From positions 48,797-112,796 of the forward strand of contig JBBECE010000019.1 of NCBI GenBank assembly GCA_040881985.1: a stretch of 64,000 nucleotides of DNA, given 5' to 3'. The notes below the pieces were generated by a model. That model was given only the letters and a program-made list of their open reading frames with translations, was not told the origin of the DNA and did no database searches. Of this stretch, positions 1 through 9,923 are shown in pieces. The DNA is from JBBECE01 sp040881985. Its GTDB lineage: Bacteria; Pseudomonadota; Alphaproteobacteria; Rhizobiales; Devosiaceae. Positions within the stretch are counted from its first letter, which is position 1. The number at the start of each line of letters is the position of its first letter. The translations under genes and the position numbers were made by a program.

Positions 1-1619
<1,619 letters not shown>

Positions 1620-1639
1620 CCCAGCAACCCCCACCCCCA

Positions 1640-1669
1640 TTGGGGCCCGGCGATCGCTGGGCCCAATTT
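1640..1669 (+). terminator. Candidate rho-independent terminator after dnaK
   Basis: Inverted repeat 1640-1666: arms TTGGG(G)CCCGGC and GCTGGGCCCAA, eleven pairs with one bulged G and one G-T pair, closing on a short loop and followed by TTT. It begins 20 bp after the dnaK stop and could attenuate read-through into the OmdA ORF and dnaJ. Confidence 0.6.
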
Positions 1670-1679
1670 CGAGGTTCCG

Positions 1680-1892
1680 GTGAAGGCGTCCCCCGTGAAG
1701 ATCGCCGCGGACATCGAGACGGCGCTGAAGGCAGGCCCTTCGGCGCTTGAAGCGTTCGAAAAGCTGCCGCCCTCGCACCGGCGCGAATATCTCGAATGGG
1801 TCGCGGAGGCGAAGAGGCCGGAGACGCGGGCGCGGCGCATTGCCGGGATGATCGAACGGCTGGCCGGGGCGGGGGCCGATGGCCAAGCGTGA
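1680..1892 (+). CDS. Small YdeI/OmpD-associated (OmdA-domain) protein
   Basis: A 70-residue protein matching the core of the OmdA family (bacteriocin-protection, YdeI or OmpD-associated; PF13376): helical, with the family signature FEKLPPSHRREYLEWV followed by AKRPETRARRI. Family members are usually C-terminal domains of ~200-residue proteins, so this is a domain-only version. The start is GTG at 1680, with a second GTG at 1695 possible. Its end overlaps the dnaJ start by 14 bp, so the two are probably translationally coupled. The biochemical role of the domain is unknown; placement between dnaK and dnaJ suggests stress co-expression, which is inference. Confidence 0.75.
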   Translation: MKASPVKIAADIETALKAGPSALEAFEKLPPSHRREYLEWVAEAKRPETRARRIAGMIERLAGAGADGQA

Positions 1893-2994
1893 TTATTACG
1901 AAGTTCTCGAGGTCGCGCGCGACTGCGACCTTGGCCAGCTGAAGGCGGCGTTCCGGCGGCTCGCCATGCAGTTGCATCCCGACCGCAATCCCGGCGACGG
2001 GGAAGCCGGGCACCGGTTCAAGGAACTCAACGAGGCCTATGACACGCTGAAGGACCCGCAAAAGCGCGCGGCCTATGACCGGTTCGGGCACGCCGCCTTC
2101 GAGGCCGGGGCCGGCGCGGCCGGGTTCGGGGCGGATTTCACCTCGTCGATGTCGGACATCTTCGACGATCTTTTCGGCGAGTTCATGGGCGGGCGGCGAA
2201 CCCAGTCGGCGCGGCTGAGGGGCTCGGACCTCCGTTACAATCTCGAGATCGGCCTCAAGGACGCCTTCGACGGCCAGACGGTCGAAATCGAGGTGCCGAC
2301 CATGCTCCTCTGCGAGACCTGTTCCGGCTCGGGGGCGAAGCCGGGCACCGGGTTTTCGGCCTGCGGGACCTGCAACGGCAATGGCAAGGTGCGCGCGGCA
2401 CAGGGCTTCTTCACCATCGAGCGAACGTGCCCCGCGTGTCACGGCCAGGGCGAGATCATCGATCAGCCCTGCACCGATTGCGGCGGACAGGGGCGGCGGC
2501 AACAGACAAGATCGCTGTCGGCCGACATCCCAAAGGGCATCGAGGATGGCACACGGATCAGGCTTTCGGGCGAGGGCGAGGCGGGTCTGCGCGGCGGGCC
2601 GGTGGGCGATCTCTATATCTTTGTGTCGGTGAAGCCGCACGAGCTCTTCCAGCGCGACGGGGCGGACCTTTTCTGCCGGGCGCCGATCTCGATGACGGTA
2701 GCGGCCCTTGGCGGGGAATTCGAGGTGCCGTCTCTCGACGGGACGCGGGCGCGGGTGAAGGTGCCGGTCGGCACCCAGGCCGGCCAGCGGGTAAAGCTCC
2801 GGGGCAAGGGCATGCCGGTGCTGCGCTCGCACCAGGTCGGCGACCTCTACGTGCAACTTGATGTGGAGACGCCGCAAAACCTCTCGAGGCGCCAGCGCGA
2901 CCTGCTCGAGGAATTCGAGAAACTCTCGACCAAGGACAATTCACCGTCCTCGGCGGGATTTTTCGCCAAGCTCAAGGCATTGTTCGACCGCTAG
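1879..2994 (+). CDS. dnaJ: Co-chaperone DnaJ (Hsp40)
   Basis: Stimulates DnaK ATP hydrolysis and delivers clients. The 371-residue protein has the full type I layout: J-domain with HPD at residues 33-35, a short Gly/Phe-rich linker (about 70-105), a zinc domain with four CxxCxGxG repeats (CETCSGSG, CGTCNGNG, CPACHGQG, CTDCGGQG; about residues 145-205) and the C-terminal substrate-binding region. Normal length for the family. The ATG at 1879 lies inside the end of the preceding small ORF. The G/F stretch is shorter than in E. coli DnaJ. Confidence 0.97.
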   Translation: MAKRDYYEVLEVARDCDLGQLKAAFRRLAMQLHPDRNPGDGEAGHRFKELNEAYDTLKDPQKRAAYDRFGHAAFEAGAGAAGFGADFTSSMSDIFDDLFGEFMGGRRTQSARLRGSDLRYNLEIGLKDAFDGQTVEIEVPTMLLCETCSGSGAKPGTGFSACGTCNGNGKVRAAQGFFTIERTCPACHGQGEIIDQPCTDCGGQGRRQQTRSLSADIPKGIEDGTRIRLSGEGEAGLRGGPVGDLYIFVSVKPHELFQRDGADLFCRAPISMTVAALGGEFEVPSLDGTRARVKVPVGTQAGQRVKLRGKGMPVLRSHQVGDLYVQLDVETPQNLSRRQRDLLEEFEKLSTKDNSPSSAGFFAKLKALFDR

Positions 2995-3057
2995 GCCGCT
3001 TGCCAAGTGGGGGCGGGCGGCGTATCAGGCCGGCGGCCTTCAGCGCCGAGCCGCCAG

Positions 3058-3762
3058 ATGCAAACCGATATTCGTCTGATCGTCGCTCTCGACCTCTCCA
3101 GCCGCGCGGAGGCCGAGACTTTGGTCGAAAAACTCGGTGAGAGTGTTGCGTTCTACAAGCTCGGCTATCAGCTGTTTTATGACGGCGATGGGCCAGCATT
3201 CGGGCGCGAACTCATCGCCCAGGGCAAGAGCGTCTTCTTCGATCTCAAGCTGCTCGATATTGCAAACACCGTCGCGCATGGCGTCGAGGCGATCGCCAAA
3301 ACCGGCGCGGCGATGCTGACCGTCCACGCCTATCCGCAAACCATGGCGGCGGCGGTTGAGGCGGCGCGGGGGTCCAGTTTGTGCCTTCTGGGCGTCACCG
3401 TACTGACCTCGATGGACCGCGCCGATCTCAAGGCGGCCCATTACGATCTCCCCTTGGCCGAGCTGGTGCGGGCGAGGTCCGAAGAGGCCCGGAAAGCGGG
3501 CATGGGCGGGGTCGTCTGCTCGCCCAAGGAAGCCGCCATCGCCCGGGCGGTCGGGGGGGCGGGTTTTGCCGTCGTCACCCCCGGCATCCGGCCGACCGGG
3601 TCCCCGATGGGCGACCACAAACGAACGGCGACGCCCGGGGAGGCGCTCAGCGCCGGGGCAAGCCATCTCGTGGTCGGCCGGGCGATAACCGGGGCGCCCG
3701 ATCCGGTCGCGGCGGCACGCGCGGTACTCGCCGAGATGGCAAAGCCGCGACCCTCCCCTTAG
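3058..3762 (+). CDS. pyrF: Orotidine 5'-phosphate decarboxylase
   Basis: Last step of UMP synthesis: decarboxylates OMP. 234 residues, a TIM barrel. The catalytic signature is FFDLKLLDIANTV (the D-K-x-x-D pattern), and the C-terminal phosphate-binding loop includes TPGIRPTG and LVVGRAIT. I chose ATG 3058 because the conserved sequence starts right after it (MQTDIRLIVALD); an upstream in-frame start at 3007 would add 17 unconserved residues. It lies 63 bp after dnaJ and before dapB on the same strand. Confidence 0.96.
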   Translation: MQTDIRLIVALDLSSRAEAETLVEKLGESVAFYKLGYQLFYDGDGPAFGRELIAQGKSVFFDLKLLDIANTVAHGVEAIAKTGAAMLTVHAYPQTMAAAVEAARGSSLCLLGVTVLTSMDRADLKAAHYDLPLAELVRARSEEARKAGMGGVVCSPKEAAIARAVGGAGFAVVTPGIRPTGSPMGDHKRTATPGEALSAGASHLVVGRAITGAPDPVAAARAVLAEMAKPRPSP

Positions 3763-3829
3763 GCGCAATTGCGTTTGCGGCGGCGCGCCGATATAGCCGT
3801 TTCGAGAAATCAAGCGGGAGAGCGACAGC

Positions 3830-4645
3830 ATGGCGTCCCTCAGGATCGCGGTCGCGGGGGCCGGCGGCCGGATGGGCCAAGCCGTGGTCCGGGCCGTCCA
3901 TTCGCTTACCGGGGCGGTGCTCACCGGAGCCCTGGAGCGGTCGGGCGCAGAGGCGATCGGGCGGGACGCCGGCGAGCTGGCCGGGCTTGGCCCGATCGGC
4001 GTCGTCATCACCGACAGAGCCGACCTGGCGCTGGGCGGGGCCGACGCGATCATCGACTTCACCGCGCCCGCCTCCTCGGTGGCGTTGGCGAAGTTCGCCG
4101 CTTCGCGCTCCCTCGTGCATGTGATCGGCACGACCGGATTTGACGCCAGGCAGCTCGCCGCGATCAAGCGGGCCGCGAAGCGGGCGCGGATCGTCAAGAC
4201 GGGCAACATGTCGATGGGCGTCAATCTGCTCGTCGCGCTGGTCGAGCGGGCTGCGGCGGCGCTCGGCAATGCCTACGACATCGAGATCCTCGAAATCCAT
4301 CATCGGCAAAAGGTCGACGCGCCGTCGGGCACAGCGCTGATGCTCGGCGAGGCGGCGGCGAATGGGCGAAAAATCTCGCTTGCGAAGTCCTCGGTCAGGG
4401 CGCGGGACGGGATCACCGGTGCGCGCAGGCAAGGCACCATCGGCTTTGCTTCGCTGAGGGGCGGCACGGTCGTCGGCGAGCATCGGGTGATCCTTGCCGG
4501 GCCGGGCGAGCGGATCGAGATGACCCACATCGCCGAGGATCGGTCAATCTATGCCAATGGCGCTCTCGCGGCGGCGCTCTGGGCCCGCGACCAGGCGCCC
4601 GGCTTTTATTCGATGGCCGACGTGCTCGGGCTCGGGCAGGCCTGA
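3830..4645 (+). CDS. dapB: 4-hydroxy-tetrahydrodipicolinate reductase
   Basis: Reduces hydroxytetrahydrodipicolinate in lysine/diaminopimelate synthesis, feeding peptidoglycan. 271 residues with the N-terminal nucleotide-binding motif GAGGRMG (about residues 9-15), the catalytic/substrate region EILEIHHRQKVDAPSGTA and the C-terminal dimer domain. ATG 3830 is preceded by GGGAGAG at a suitable distance. Its stop overlaps the gpmA start as TGATG, indicating coupling. Confidence 0.97.
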   Translation: MASLRIAVAGAGGRMGQAVVRAVHSLTGAVLTGALERSGAEAIGRDAGELAGLGPIGVVITDRADLALGGADAIIDFTAPASSVALAKFAASRSLVHVIGTTGFDARQLAAIKRAAKRARIVKTGNMSMGVNLLVALVERAAAALGNAYDIEILEIHHRQKVDAPSGTALMLGEAAANGRKISLAKSSVRARDGITGARRQGTIGFASLRGGTVVGEHRVILAGPGERIEMTHIAEDRSIYANGALAAALWARDQAPGFYSMADVLGLGQA

Positions 4646-5259
4646 TGGAGCGGCGGCTGATCCTTGTCCGGCACGGGCAGAGCGAATGGAACCTCAAGAA
4701 TCTCTTCACCGGCTGGCGCGATCCGGGGCTGACCGATGCGGGAATCGCGGAGGCGCGGACCGCCGGCAAGCAGCTCAAGGCGCGCGCCTATACGATCTCG
4801 CTTTGCTTCACCTCGGCGTTGAAGCGGGCGCACCAGACGCTCGACCTGATGCTCGAGGAGATGGGGATCGTCAATGTGACGATCATCCGCAACCAGGCGC
4901 TGAACGAGCGCGACTATGGCGACCTCGTCGGGCTCAACAAGGACGAGGCGCGAAAGCGGTGGGGCGAGGCGCAGGTGCAACTGTGGCGGCGCTCGTACGA
5001 TGTTGCCCCGCCGGGCGGGGAGAGCCTCAAAATGACCGCCGAGCGCGTGCTGCCCTATTATGACGCCGAGATCGCACCGCGCGTTTTGGCCGGGGGCACG
5101 ATTCTCGTCTCGGCGCACGGCAATTCGCTCAGGGCGCTGGTGATGCGGCTCGACGGATTGTCCGAGGCGCAGATCGTCGCGCTTGAACTCGCGACCGGCC
5201 AGCCGCTGGTTTATGAGCTGACGGCCGGAGGCAAGGCGACGAGCAAGGAAGCGCTCTAG
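4645..5259 (+). CDS. gpmA: 2,3-bisphosphoglycerate-dependent phosphoglycerate mutase
   Basis: Interconverts 3- and 2-phosphoglycerate in glycolysis and gluconeogenesis. The 204-residue protein opens with the histidine phosphatase motif VRHGQSEWN (phosphorylated His10) and contains LNERDYG and SAHGNSLRAL with the second catalytic His. The length is that of the short alphaproteobacterial form. It overlaps dapB by one base (TGATG) and converges with the AraC/MGMT gene, the two stops overlapping by 4 bp. Confidence 0.96.
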   Translation: MERRLILVRHGQSEWNLKNLFTGWRDPGLTDAGIAEARTAGKQLKARAYTISLCFTSALKRAHQTLDLMLEEMGIVNVTIIRNQALNERDYGDLVGLNKDEARKRWGEAQVQLWRRSYDVAPPGGESLKMTAERVLPYYDAEIAPRVLAGGTILVSAHGNSLRALVMRLDGLSEAQIVALELATGQPLVYELTAGGKATSKEAL

Positions 5260-6119
5260 GCGGCGCCGACCAGCCCCGCCTCCCAGCCGAGAATTGCCTG
5301 CTTGCGGGTCAATCCCCAGTAATAGCCCGTAAGCGTCGCGTTCTTGCCGAGGACGCGATGGCACGGGACCACAAACGAGATCGGATTGTGCCCGACCGCC
5401 GCCCCGACGGCCCGCGAGGCCGAGGGCTTACCGATATGGCTCGCGACGTCTCCATAGGTCGTCGTCGTGCCGGGCGGGATCTTCAGCAACGTTTCCCAGA
5501 CGCGAATTTCGAAATCGGTGCCGATCAGGACGATCCGCAGCTTCTGATCCTCACGCCAGCGGGCCGGCTCGAACACCCGCGCCGCCCATGCGGCCGTTTC
5601 GATCGGCGATTCCACATATTTGGCGCGCGGCCAGCGGACCGACATTTCGGCCAGCGCCGATTTGCGGGACTTGTCGGCAAAGCCGATGCCAGCGAGCCCA
5701 TAATCGGTGACCATGACGATCGCGACGCCAAACGGCGAGGCGTGAAAGCCGTAGCGGATCTCGAGCCCCTCGCCTTTCGCCCGGAAAATGCCCGGCGGCA
5801 TAGCCTCATGGGTGACGAAAAGATCGTAAAGCCGGGCGGGCGAGGAGAGGCCAAGCTCGTAGGTCGCCTCGAGCACGCTCGCCGATTGGGCCAAGAGCCG
5901 TCGTGCATGGTCGAGGGTGACGCAATGGGCGAAGGCGGCCGGAGTGAGGCCTGCCCAGCGGCGGAAGAGGGATGTCAGCTGACGTTGCGTCAGGCCGTGG
6001 CGCGCGGCGAAGCGATCTAGATCGACCGCATCGGCCGGCGCGTTGGAGAGATATTCGACGGCGGCGGACACGATTTTGTAATCGCTGGCGCCGGCGGGAT
6101 TGGTGAGCATCTGATCCAT
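5256..6119 (-). CDS. AraC-type regulator fused to methylated-DNA-protein-cysteine methyltransferase (Ada-like)
   Basis: Suicide repair of O6-alkylguanine, coupled to a DNA-binding domain. 287 residues from ATG 6119 (MDQMLTNPAG). An AraC helix-turn-helix region spans about residues 20-100 (FAARHGLTQRQLTSLFRRWAG). The MGMT domain follows, with the active-site PCHRVLG (acceptor Cys253). The Ada N-terminal methyl-phosphotriester zinc domain is missing, so this is the two-domain form seen in many alphaproteobacteria and not a full Ada sensor. A longer in-frame reading to 6320 only covers the neighbouring DUF2244 gene. Regulatory activity is inferred from the fold. Confidence 0.9.
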   Translation of the reverse strand: MDQMLTNPAGASDYKIVSAAVEYLSNAPADAVDLDRFAARHGLTQRQLTSLFRRWAGLTPAAFAHCVTLDHARRLLAQSASVLEATYELGLSSPARLYDLFVTHEAMPPGIFRAKGEGLEIRYGFHASPFGVAIVMVTDYGLAGIGFADKSRKSALAEMSVRWPRAKYVESPIETAAWAARVFEPARWREDQKLRIVLIGTDFEIRVWETLLKIPPGTTTTYGDVASHIGKPSASRAVGAAVGHNPISFVVPCHRVLGKNATLTGYYWGLTRKQAILGWEAGLVGAA

Positions 6120-6654
6120 GTTTCGGAAAATACCCCCGCCCGGAAGGCGTGGCGACCCGATTTTGACGAGGCCAGTTTTTGGCGCGGTAGAGCGCGGCGG
6201 AGAAGTCCTTGGCGAACGCCGCCTTGTCGTCGGGGCCGAGGAAGCTCGCGATCTCGAGCCGCCGCGCTCGACTTGCCAGCGCCAGCGTGGTGACCCGTTG
6301 GTCGTCATCGCGGGCGACAACGAGGCGCACCCAGAAGGGATTGAATTGGTGGCTCTTTTCGGCGCCGCGGGGGCTGAAATGCCTCACCAACAGCCGATCG
6401 CGCCAGGGGGTGATTTCCTCGCGCCTGCGCTTGTCGCGCAAGGAATAGAAAAGCGCCCAGTAAAGAGCGAGGACGTTGAGTCCCATGAAGCCGATCACCG
6501 GCCAGGCCGCGGCCAGATAGAAAATCGTGCCGGGGATCAGCGCCAACGCCGCGGCGAGCGCGGCAACAAGTTGGATGCCCGACCGCTCGAGCGACCGGTG
6601 GGGCGAAAGCTGCACCTCAAAGAGTGGGGCGGCGGCGGTTTGTGTTGCATCCAT
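5806..6654 (-). CDS. DUF2244 family membrane protein, with an unusual read-through C-terminus
   Basis: The first ~150 residues match the DUF2244 family: QLSPHRSLERSG, two adjacent hydrophobic segments (about residues 27-70), LLVRHFSPRG, FNPFWVRL and FLGPDDKAAFAKDFSAAL. Family proteins normally stop about 10-20 residues after the last motif. Here no stop follows, and the frame stays open ~130 more residues, overlapping the downstream AraC/MGMT gene by 314 bp. The extra part is Arg/Pro-rich and looks like a shadow of the other gene. The start ATG 6654 is well placed. Function unknown; family members are usual neighbours of nth. Confidence 0.72.
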   Translation of the reverse strand: MDATQTAAAPLFEVQLSPHRSLERSGIQLVAALAAALALIPGTIFYLAAAWPVIGFMGLNVLALYWALFYSLRDKRRREEITPWRDRLLVRHFSPRGAEKSHQFNPFWVRLVVARDDDQRVTTLALASRARRLEIASFLGPDDKAAFAKDFSAALYRAKNWPRQNRVATPSGRGYFPKHGSDAHQSRRRQRLQNRVRRRRISLQRAGRCGRSRSLRRAPRPDATSADIPLPPLGRPHSGRLRPLRHPRPCTTALGPIGERARGDLRAWPLLARPALRSFRHP

Positions 6655-6690
6655 GGGGCTAATATAGAGACCTGCGGGGGTGACAACACA

Positions 6691-7359
6691 ATGGTCCTTA
6701 AACGTCGCAGCGCCGGGCGCTCGCGGCTAAAACCCGAGGCGATTGAGGCGCTGTTCGCGCGCCTGGCGGCCGCCAATCCGGAGCCCGAGGGCGAGCTCCA
6801 CTCCACCAATGCGTTCACCCTCCTCGTCGCGGTCGTGCTGAGCGCGCAGGCGACGGATGTGGGGGTCAACAAGGCGACCCCTGCTCTCTTCGCGCTCGCC
6901 GACACGCCGGGGAAGATGGTGGCGCTGGGCGAGGCGGAATTGCGCGATTGCATCAAGACCATCGGGCTCTTTCGCAACAAGGCGAAGCACCTGATCGCGC
7001 TGTCGAAGGCACTGATCGAGCGGCATGGATCGAAGGTGCCCGCCGACCGGGCGGCGCTCGAAGCGCTGCCGGGAGTCGGGCGGAAGACCGCGAATGTCGT
7101 GCTCAACATCGCATTTGGGCAGCCGACGATCGCGGTTGACACCCATATTTTCCGGGTCGGCAATCGCACCGGGCTGGCGCCAGGCAAGACGCCGCGTGAG
7201 GTCGAGGACGTGCTGGAGCGCGTGGTGCCGGCGACATACCGGTTTCACGCGCATCACTGGCTGATCCTGCACGGGCGCCATGTGTGCAAGGCGCGCAAGC
7301 CGGATTGTCCGGTCTGCCTAATTCGCGGCGAATGCCTTTATCGGGCGAAAACCGCCTGA
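6691..7359 (+). CDS. nth: Endonuclease III (DNA glycosylase/AP lyase)
   Basis: Base-excision repair enzyme removing oxidised pyrimidines. The 222-residue protein has the helix-hairpin-helix LPGVGRKTANVVL with catalytic Lys132, catalytic Asp150 in VDTHIFR, and the C-terminal 4Fe-4S loop with spacing C-x6-C-x2-C-x5-C (C...CPVC...C). ATG 6691 fits the family N-terminus; longer upstream readings run through the DUF2244 gene. It is divergent from the DUF2244 gene with a 36-bp gap and ends 3 bp before the convergent DUF2214 gene. Confidence 0.96.
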   Translation: MVLKRRSAGRSRLKPEAIEALFARLAAANPEPEGELHSTNAFTLLVAVVLSAQATDVGVNKATPALFALADTPGKMVALGEAELRDCIKTIGLFRNKAKHLIALSKALIERHGSKVPADRAALEALPGVGRKTANVVLNIAFGQPTIAVDTHIFRVGNRTGLAPGKTPREVEDVLERVVPATYRFHAHHWLILHGRHVCKARKPDCPVCLIRGECLYRAKTA

Positions 7360-7362
7360 GGA

Positions 7363-7812
7363 TCAGAGCCCGTAGCCGCGGGCCATCATCGCGGCGAAGA
7401 CCGGGATGGACGCGAGAACCACCGCTTCGGCGAGCATGAAGCGGCGGACCCGATTGACCCCGTCGTCGGGCGGGGAGAAATCCGGATTGACCAGCGCCTC
7501 GCGCCGCCAACGGAAGAAAACAAGCGTCGGGGGCAGCGACAGCAGCCCGACAAGCACAAAGGCGCCGACCTTGGCCCAGAACACCCAGTTGAAAAGATAG
7601 TAGTCCGGCCCGGCAGCGCCGTAGAAGACCCGCAGGAACCCGACGACCAGCACCACCGCGGCGGTGGCGCCAAAGAACAAGTCGACGGTGCCGAGAAGCG
7701 CCACCCGCGTGCCCTTAACGCCGCGCCGCAGGATGGCGAATTCGGCGGCGAGAATGGCCACCAGCGAAAACACCGCCAGATGATGCGCAATGGCGAGGAG
7801 AAGATCGGTCAT
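7363..7812 (-). CDS. DUF2214 family integral membrane protein
   Basis: 149 residues with about four predicted membrane segments (residues ~5-25, 40-65, 82-102, 127-145) and the DUF2214-like signature LFFGATAAVVLVVGFLRV followed by KGxxYYLFNWVFWAK-type residues (here GPDYYLFNWVFWAK). ATG 7812 begins right at the first hydrophobic helix. The function of the family is not known. A longer frame extending to 9204 is only the shadow of the adenosine kinase gene. Confidence 0.8.
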   Translation of the reverse strand: MTDLLLAIAHHLAVFSLVAILAAEFAILRRGVKGTRVALLGTVDLFFGATAAVVLVVGFLRVFYGAAGPDYYLFNWVFWAKVGAFVLVGLLSLPPTLVFFRWRREALVNPDFSPPDDGVNRVRRFMLAEAVVLASIPVFAAMMARGYGL

Positions 7813-7965
7813 GAACGGAGCCCCCACGGCGACCGGAGCCATGATTGCGGGGCGCGGGCGGGAAGTAAATGGGCTTGGGGGGTGGCACTTGCCCGTCGGC
7901 GAAGCGCGGCTATAGTCGCCCCGCCCGCCCCTCAGCCGCCTCGATTGTCCGGCCCGGAGAAAGAC

Positions 7966-8967
7966 TTGCAGATCCGCTACGACGTTCTGACCATCGGCAA
8001 TGCGATCGTCGATGTGCTGGCGCGGGTCGGGGACGATTTTCTGCGCCGTGAGGGTCTGACCAAGGGGATCATGCACCTGACCGAATGGGACAAGGTGGAA
8101 TATCTCTACCGCGCCATGCCCCAGGACAAGCGCAAGGTCTCGGGGGGCAGCTGCGCCAATACGGCGGCGGGGGTCGCGAGCCTCGGCGGGCGAGCGGCGT
8201 TTGTCGGCAAAGTCGCCGACGATGAACCCGGCGACTTCTTCGCCGAGGATCTCAGGCGCGGCGGCACCTCGTTCAAGACGCCGCCGCTCGAGCATGGCAG
8301 CGCCACGGCACGCTCGATGATTCTCATCGCGCCCGACGGCGAGCGCACCATGAATACTTATCTCGGGGCCTGCCACGAATTGACCGTCGCCGATATTGAC
8401 GAGGACGAGATTGGGGCCGCGACCATCACCTTCATGGAGGGGTTCCTGTGGGATCCACCGGAAGCCAAGCGCGCTTTCGTCCAGGCGGCGGAATTCGCCC
8501 ACAAGCACGGGCGCTCGGCAGCGGTGACGCTCTCGGACGCCTATTGTGTCGACCGGTTCCGCGGCGAATTCCTGCACCTGTTGCGCTCGGGGACCATCGA
8601 TATGCTGCTCGCCAATCTCGCCGAGCTCAAGTCGCTTTACCAGACCGACGATCTCGAGGCGGCGATTGGGCAGGTCTCGAGAGATTGCCGGCTCGCCGCA
8701 ATTACGATGGGGGCGCGCGGAGCGATGACGATCAAGGACGGGGAGAAAGTCTGGGTGCCGGTCTTCCCGGTCGAAAAGGTCGAGGACGCGACAGGAGCCG
8801 GCGACCTGTTCGCCGCCGGGTTTCTGTTGGGCGTTGCGCGCGGGCAGGAGATGGAGGCGGCGCTGAAGCTTGGGTGCCTCTGCGCCTCGGAAGTCATCTC
8901 CCATATCGGGGCGCGGCCCGAGGCAAACCTCAAGGCGCTCGCAGCAAGGCACGGGCTCGCGGTTTAG
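7966..8967 (+). CDS. PfkB-family carbohydrate/adenosine kinase
   Basis: Probable purine salvage enzyme phosphorylating adenosine to AMP. 333 residues with the PfkB signatures: GGSCANTAAGVASLGG near residue 60 and DATGAGDLFAAGF near residue 270, which holds the catalytic Asp in GAGD. Overall pattern resembles alphaproteobacterial adenosine kinases. I place the start at TTG 7966, which has GGAGA 6-7 bp upstream and the conserved LQIRYDVLTIGNA directly after; no ATG fits. The gene is divergent from the DUF2214 gene and converges with coaA (4-bp stop overlap). The substrate could also be a ribose or another nucleoside. Confidence 0.85.
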   Translation: MQIRYDVLTIGNAIVDVLARVGDDFLRREGLTKGIMHLTEWDKVEYLYRAMPQDKRKVSGGSCANTAAGVASLGGRAAFVGKVADDEPGDFFAEDLRRGGTSFKTPPLEHGSATARSMILIAPDGERTMNTYLGACHELTVADIDEDEIGAATITFMEGFLWDPPEAKRAFVQAAEFAHKHGRSAAVTLSDAYCVDRFRGEFLHLLRSGTIDMLLANLAELKSLYQTDDLEAAIGQVSRDCRLAAITMGARGAMTIKDGEKVWVPVFPVEKVEDATGAGDLFAAGFLLGVARGQEMEAALKLGCLCASEVISHIGARPEANLKALAARHGLAV

Positions 8968-9920
8968 AGGCGGCGGAGTGCCACTTCGACAATGGCGTGA
9001 TCGGCACCCTTGGTCAGGATCAGGTCGGCGCGGCCGCGGGTCGGCAGGATATTGTCGACAAGGTTCGGCAAATTGATCGATGTCCAGACCTTGATCGCGA
9101 GTTCCCGCGCCTCGGTTTCGCTCAGTTCCGAAAAGCGATAAAAAAAGGAATTCGGATCGCGGAAGGCGGTCTCCCGCAATTTCAGGAACCGGTCGACGAA
9201 CCACTGCCGGACGTGCGGCTCCTCGGCGTCGACGTAAATCGAGAAATCGAGAAAATCCGAAGCAAAAAGCAGGGGCTTGCCACTCTTCGGCAGGTCGCCC
9301 GGCTGCAAAATGTTGAGCCCTTCGACGATCAGAATGTCGGGCCGGTCGACGATCTGGGCCTCGCCCGGCAAGACGTCATAGATGAGGTGCGAATAGACGG
9401 GTGCATTCACCAACGGCTTACCGGCCTTGATGGCGGCGAGGAAGGCGAGAAAGGCGGGCCGGTCGTAGCTTTCGGGGAAACCCTTTCGCTCCATCAGGGA
9501 GCGCCGTTCGAGCTCGGCATTGGGATACAGAAAGCCGTCGGTGGTCACGAGATCGACTTTTGGCGAGGTTGGCCAGCGCTGCAGCAGCGCGCGCAACAGC
9601 CGGGCGGTCGTCGACTTGCCGACCGCGACCGAGCCGACGATGCCGATGATGTAGGGCGCTTTGTCTTCCCGGAGCTGCAGGAAGCGCGCGGAGGCGCGGT
9701 GCAGGCCCTGGACCGCCTCGACATAGAGCGACAGCAGCCGGGCGAGCGGCAAATAGACCGCAACGGTCTCGGCGAGCGAGATCGGATCGTTGAGCGAACG
9801 CAGCCGGTCGATGTCGCCGGCATCGAGCGTCATCGGCTCGCCGGCGCGCAGCTTTGCCCATTCACCTGTGGTGAACTGACGATAGGGCGTCGGGTCGGAT
9901 TCGAGGCGCGATGAATTCAT
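8964..9920 (-). CDS. coaA: Type I pantothenate kinase
   Basis: First committed step of coenzyme A synthesis. The 318-residue protein carries the P-loop GSVAVGKST (residues 96-104), VTTDGFLYPN and the pantothenate-binding region YSHLIYDVLPGE. Length matches E. coli CoaA. It is the last gene of the his run, 3 bp after hisE, an order common in alphaproteobacteria. Its stop overlaps that of the convergent kinase gene. Confidence 0.96.
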   Translation of the reverse strand: MNSSRLESDPTPYRQFTTGEWAKLRAGEPMTLDAGDIDRLRSLNDPISLAETVAVYLPLARLLSLYVEAVQGLHRASARFLQLREDKAPYIIGIVGSVAVGKSTTARLLRALLQRWPTSPKVDLVTTDGFLYPNAELERRSLMERKGFPESYDRPAFLAFLAAIKAGKPLVNAPVYSHLIYDVLPGEAQIVDRPDILIVEGLNILQPGDLPKSGKPLLFASDFLDFSIYVDAEEPHVRQWFVDRFLKLRETAFRDPNSFFYRFSELSETEARELAIKVWTSINLPNLVDNILPTRGRADLILTKGADHAIVEVALRRL

Positions 9921-9923
9921 CGC

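Noticed and set aside
3007..3057. Earlier start of pyrF
   Set aside because: It adds 17 unconserved residues, and there is a clean ATG directly before the conserved N-terminus.
6118..6690. N-terminal extension of nth in the same frame
   Set aside because: The extension runs antisense through the DUF2244 gene, and endonuclease III proteins start near ATG 6691.
7813..9204. N-terminal extension of the DUF2214 gene
   Set aside because: It is antisense to the adenosine kinase gene and of low-complexity Arg/Pro composition; the membrane protein starts at ATG 7812.
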